Shown here: one piece after another, positions 60,757-64,000 of the stretch
How positions within the stretch are numbered: the first letter of the stretch is position 1
Layout: each line of letters starts with the position of its first letter
Assembly (NCBI GenBank): GCA_965243565.1
Contig: OZ251571.1
Span: 558,001 to 622,000 of the forward strand
DNA length: 64,000 bases
Origin: CBDEVH01 sp965243565
GTDB taxonomy: Bacteria; Pseudomonadota; Gammaproteobacteria; Tethybacterales; Persebacteraceae
Direction: 5' to 3'
Notes under the pieces: generated by a model
What the model was told of the DNA's origin: nothing
The model's input: only the letters and a program-made list of their open reading frames with translations
The model's database searches: none
Translations under genes and position numbers: made by a program

Positions 60757-63387
60757 GTGACTGACCAATTATTTCCACCTAAATTTGCCAAACACGTAAT
60801 AGAAGTTAGTTTGGAATATAGCATGAAGAGTGCTTATATCGACTATGCTATGAGCGTTATTGTTGGTAGAGCCTTACCCGATGTTCGAGATGGATTAAAA
60901 CCTGTTCATCGTCGCACTTTATACGCCATGAGCGAGATGGGCAATGACTGGAATAAACCTTTTAAAAAATCTGCCAGAGTGGTTGGTGATGTTCTCGGTA
61001 AATATCATCCCCATGGGCAAGATGCTGTTTATGATGCGCTGGTGCGTATGGCACAAAGTTTCAGCATGCGCGTGCCACTGGTACAAGGACAAGGTAACTT
61101 TGGTTCAATAGACGGCGATAATCCTGCTGCTATGCGTTATACTGAGGTGCGTTTGGCGAGAATTACACATTCGTTACTAGATGATCTCGATAAAGATACC
61201 GTTGATTTTACCCCCAATTACGATGGAGCCGAGCACGAACCAACGGTTATGCCAGCGCAGTTTCCCAATCTATTGGTTAATGGTACTTCGGGTATTGCTG
61301 TGGGCATGGCAACCAACATCCCACCGCATAATATTTCTGAAGTAATCGACGCTTGCAGCCACCTTATTGCCAATCCCGATGCCAGTATCGATGATCTCAT
61401 GCAGTTTATCCCTGCGCCTGATTTTCCCACGAGTGCTTATATTTATGGTGCAAGCGGTGCACGAGATGCTTATCTAACTGGTCGTGGGCGTGTTGTCATG
61501 CGTGCCAAAACGCATATTGAAGATATCGACAAAAACCAAACGCGACAGGCTATTATCATTGACGAGCTACCTTACCAAGTAAACAAAGCCAATGTAATCA
61601 TTCGCATTGCCGAACTCGTGCGTGATAAAAAAATCGACGGAATTAGCGATTTACGCGATGAATCCGACCGTCAAGGTATACGTGTTGTTATTGAACTGCG
61701 GCGAGGTATTAACGTCGATGTCATGCTGAATAATCTTTTTAAAGAAACCTCTTTACAAGAGAGCTTTTCGGTTAATATGGTTGCCTTAATCGATGGGGCT
61801 CCCAAGCAACTAAACTTGCTTGAAATTCTCAATGCATTTATTCGCTTTAGGCGTGAAGTCGTTGTTCGTCGTGCTTTATTTAACTTACGCAAAGCCCGAA
61901 ACCGTGCCCATCTGCTCGAAGGTTTTGCTGTTGCTGTTGCCAATGTGGACGAAATCGTCGATCTCATTAAAAAGTCCAATTCGCCTGCCGAAGCCGAAGC
62001 CGCATTGCTTGCCAAACAATGGCGTGCCGAATCCGTACAAGCGATGCTATCGCGTTTGGAATCGCCCGAATTAATTCGTCCTGACGATATTGCCAGCGGT
62101 GGACTTATATTAAGTAATGGCAGTCCTTTTTATTGTTTTTCACTCGCACAAGCAAAGGCGATTTTAGATTTACGTTTGGCACGATTGACCGCTATGGAGC
62201 GCGATAAAATACAAACTGATTACACCAATATCGTACAAATTATTGTTGATTTACTGATATTACTTGCTGACAACAAAAAGATTGATGCAGTCATCTTAGA
62301 CGAATTAACCGACATTAAAAAGCAATTTGGCGAAGAGCGTCGCAGTGAGATTATCGAAGATGAAGGCACTATCGACAACGAACAACTGATTCCACGTGAA
62401 GACATGGTTGTTACTTTTTCGCACCGAGGCTATGTTAAACGCCAAGCGGTATCTGATTACCGTACCCAAAGGCGAGGCGGTCGTGGTAAGCAGGCTGCCA
62501 CCACGCGTGAAGATGATTTCCTCAGCCAGATATTTGTTGCTAGTACGCACGATTATCTGCTTATTCTCGATAATCGCGGACGTGTCCACTGGAAAAAAGT
62601 CTATGAACTACCGCTGGCATCACGTACTAGTAAGGGCAGACCAATCGCTGGCTTATTAGACCTGATTAACGACGAAAAAATACAAACTGTATTGCCACTT
62701 GCTAATTTTGAAGGCGAGCGATACGTGGTTATGGTAACCGAAAAAGGCACGATTAAAAAAACACATGTCGAAGCTTTTTCTCGCCCCCGCAAAAAAGGTA
62801 TTGCTGCTATCAATCTTGATGACGATGATTCGTTGGTCAGTGCTGCTATTACAACCACCTGCGATAGTATTTTATTATTATCCGACCATGGCAAAGCAGT
62901 GCATTTTAAAGAAAGTGACTTACGTACAATGGGTAGGGCTGCCAGAGGCGTGCGCGGCATGAAGATAAAAGATAAGTCCAAAATAGTCTCTATGATTGTT
63001 TTTTCGCCCAACAACCAAGAAAAAGGCGATAACATACTAATTGCCACACAAAAAGGGATGGGCAAACGTACCAATGTTAGCGAGTTTCAGGTTAAAGGGC
63101 GTGGTGGTCTGGGCGTTATTTCTTTGCGTGTGACCGATAAAACGGGCAATGTTATTGGCGCTTGCTTAACCAATGCTGCCGATGATGTTATGCTTATTAC
63201 CGATGGTGGCGTGCTGGTTCGTACGTCCATGCAGTCTATTCGCCGTGCTGGTAGAGCCACACAGGGAGTACGCCTTATTAACCTTGATGACGGCACCAGT
63301 TTGGTTAGTATTGCCAGAATTGTCGAAGTTAAAAACGAAGATGATGATATTGATGGCATTGATGATACTGACGATAGTTTGGTCTAA
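60757..63387 (+). CDS. gyrA: DNA gyrase subunit A
   Basis: DNA-breaking subunit of gyrase, 876 residues. The catalytic tyrosine is Tyr128 in AAMRYTEVRL, and the GyrA box QRRGGRGK is intact at the start of the C-terminal domain. In the quinolone-binding region the sequence is KYHPHGQDAVYDALVRM: Gln88 and Asp89 align with E. coli Asp82 and Ser83. The gene starts with GTG and has no strong ribosome site. It is monocistronic apart from a glycosyltransferase gene 6 nt downstream. Confidence 0.97.
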   Translation: MTDQLFPPKFAKHVIEVSLEYSMKSAYIDYAMSVIVGRALPDVRDGLKPVHRRTLYAMSEMGNDWNKPFKKSARVVGDVLGKYHPHGQDAVYDALVRMAQSFSMRVPLVQGQGNFGSIDGDNPAAMRYTEVRLARITHSLLDDLDKDTVDFTPNYDGAEHEPTVMPAQFPNLLVNGTSGIAVGMATNIPPHNISEVIDACSHLIANPDASIDDLMQFIPAPDFPTSAYIYGASGARDAYLTGRGRVVMRAKTHIEDIDKNQTRQAIIIDELPYQVNKANVIIRIAELVRDKKIDGISDLRDESDRQGIRVVIELRRGINVDVMLNNLFKETSLQESFSVNMVALIDGAPKQLNLLEILNAFIRFRREVVVRRALFNLRKARNRAHLLEGFAVAVANVDEIVDLIKKSNSPAEAEAALLAKQWRAESVQAMLSRLESPELIRPDDIASGGLILSNGSPFYCFSLAQAKAILDLRLARLTAMERDKIQTDYTNIVQIIVDLLILLADNKKIDAVILDELTDIKKQFGEERRSEIIEDEGTIDNEQLIPREDMVVTFSHRGYVKRQAVSDYRTQRRGGRGKQAATTREDDFLSQIFVASTHDYLLILDNRGRVHWKKVYELPLASRTSKGRPIAGLLDLINDEKIQTVLPLANFEGERYVVMVTEKGTIKKTHVEAFSRPRKKGIAAINLDDDDSLVSAAITTTCDSILLLSDHGKAVHFKESDLRTMGRAARGVRGMKIKDKSKIVSMIVFSPNNQEKGDNILIATQKGMGKRTNVSEFQVKGRGGLGVISLRVTDKTGNVIGACLTNAADDVMLITDGGVLVRTSMQSIRRAGRATQGVRLINLDDGTSLVSIARIVEVKNEDDDIDGIDDTDDSLV

Positions 63388-63393
63388 CAAAAA

Positions 63394-64000
63394 ATGTCAG
63401 CTGTGATAGTTAGTATAGTTGTTCCAACTTATCTTGAAGCAGAAAATATTCCGCATCTTTGCCGTAAAATTGATCAAGAACTCACCGCTGCATCGTTGTC
63501 ATACGAAATTATTATTTCTGATGACGATTCTCAAGATGGTACGGTTGACATCTGTAACAGTTTACGCGATGACGAAAATCTACCAGTAACGTTATTACAC
63601 CGTACTCAAAATCGTGGCTTATCACCTGCTGTTGTTGATGGAATTGCTATAGCCAAAGGCGATGTAATAGTCGTTATGGATGCTGATTTATCGCATCCCC
63701 CGCAAAAAATACCCGAAATTGCCCGTTTATTAATCAGCGGCGAAGCGCGTTTTGTTGTTGGCTCACGTTATGTGGAAGGTGGCAGAATCGATGATAACTG
63801 GCCGTTATGGCGGCGTTTAAACTCACTGGCGGCGACGCTGCCTGCGCGTTATATCGTGCCTCTGGCCGACCCAATGTCTGGCTTTTTTGGTTTGTGTCGC
63901 AAAGATGTTCCTGCCGCAGAAGATTTGTCTCCCATCGGCTATAAAATTGGTTTAGAGCTTTGCGTTAAAGGATGTTTTACCAAAGCCGAAGTTGCCGAAG
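63394..64000 (+). CDS. GT2 polyprenol-phosphate mannosyltransferase-like protein (partial)
   Basis: The gene starts at ATG 63394, 6 nt after gyrA, and is cut by the window end after about 202 codons. The start VSIVVPTYLEAENIP, the ISDDDSQDGT loop, VVMDADLSHPP acidic motif and VVGSRYVEGG are typical of the dolichol/polyprenol-phosphate mannose synthase branch of GT2. It would transfer a hexose to a lipid phosphate carrier, potentially feeding a GT-C enzyme such as the DUF2723 protein (inference). Confidence 0.88.
   Translation, partial: MSAVIVSIVVPTYLEAENIPHLCRKIDQELTAASLSYEIIISDDDSQDGTVDICNSLRDDENLPVTLLHRTQNRGLSPAVVDGIAIAKGDVIVVMDADLSHPPQKIPEIARLLISGEARFVVGSRYVEGGRIDDNWPLWRRLNSLAATLPARYIVPLADPMSGFFGLCRKDVPAAEDLSPIGYKIGLELCVKGCFTKAEVAE

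Overview
The window is about 64 kb of a moderately AT-rich bacterial chromosome. Several conserved gene neighbourhoods point to a gammaproteobacterium: ftsH-folP-glmM, a yafS-like methyltransferase followed by rnhA and dnaQ, ileS-lspA, rpsO-pnp, glyA-nrdR-ribD, metX-metW, nuoA-nuoB, mpl and gyrA. The genus cannot be named from the sequence alone.

Region by region. 0.2-3.3 kb: a TRAP transporter operon (binding protein, then two permeases). 3.5-10.6 kb, minus strand: glutathione-dependent formaldehyde detoxification (frmA, S-formylglutathione hydrolase), a SMUG1-like uracil-DNA glycosylase overlapping recX, a TSUP transporter, an EVE-domain protein, pnp and rpsO. 10.7-12.5 kb: a lone leuD, then asd. 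12.6-20.5 kb: one very large locus for a lipoprotein subtilase of the SphB1/NalP autotransporter type. It has an intact S8 domain, three tandem near-identical S8 repeats of about 1.42 kb that have lost catalytic residues, and a beta-barrel-like end; the second and third repeats are frameshifted. 20.5-23.6 kb: two sugar/arsenosugar-type glycosyltransferase genes and a DUF924 gene embedded in a dense cluster of modular hairpin repeats, including a 66-bp x 6 tandem array. 23.6-31.3 kb, plus strand: metX-metW, a nucleotide-sugar dehydrogenase, icd, ileS and lspA. 31.4-35.4 kb, minus strand: alr, ribD, nrdR and glyA, then tRNA-Ser(CGA). 35.7-39.5 kb, minus strand: an unassigned catabolic cluster (RidA-like, Rieske oxygenase, DUF1028, HpaB-like monooxygenase). 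39.6-43 kb: a Sel1-repeat protein and two tandem EamA transporters. 43-46.3 kb, minus strand: lutABC-type lactate oxidation genes with comF. 46.5-50.6 kb: ftsH-folP-glmM. 50.6-54 kb, minus strand: nuoA-nuoB followed by a DUF2723 membrane protein. 54.4-57.1 kb: an AT-rich methylase-nuclease-methylase restriction-modification island. 57.3-60.6 kb, minus strand: mpl, dnaQ, rnhA and a methyltransferase. 60.8-64 kb: gyrA and the start of a polyprenol-phosphate mannosyltransferase-like gene.

The most unusual material is at 12.6-23.6 kb. The subtilase carries expanded pseudoprotease repeats with variable loops and frameshifts. Next to it lies a family of interspersed three-hairpin elements whose stems change while remaining self-complementary, and whose one module has been amplified into a tandem array that supplies the stop codon of a neighbouring gene. 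The plus strand switches from C-rich to G-rich within this same cluster, at about 21.1-21.25 kb.
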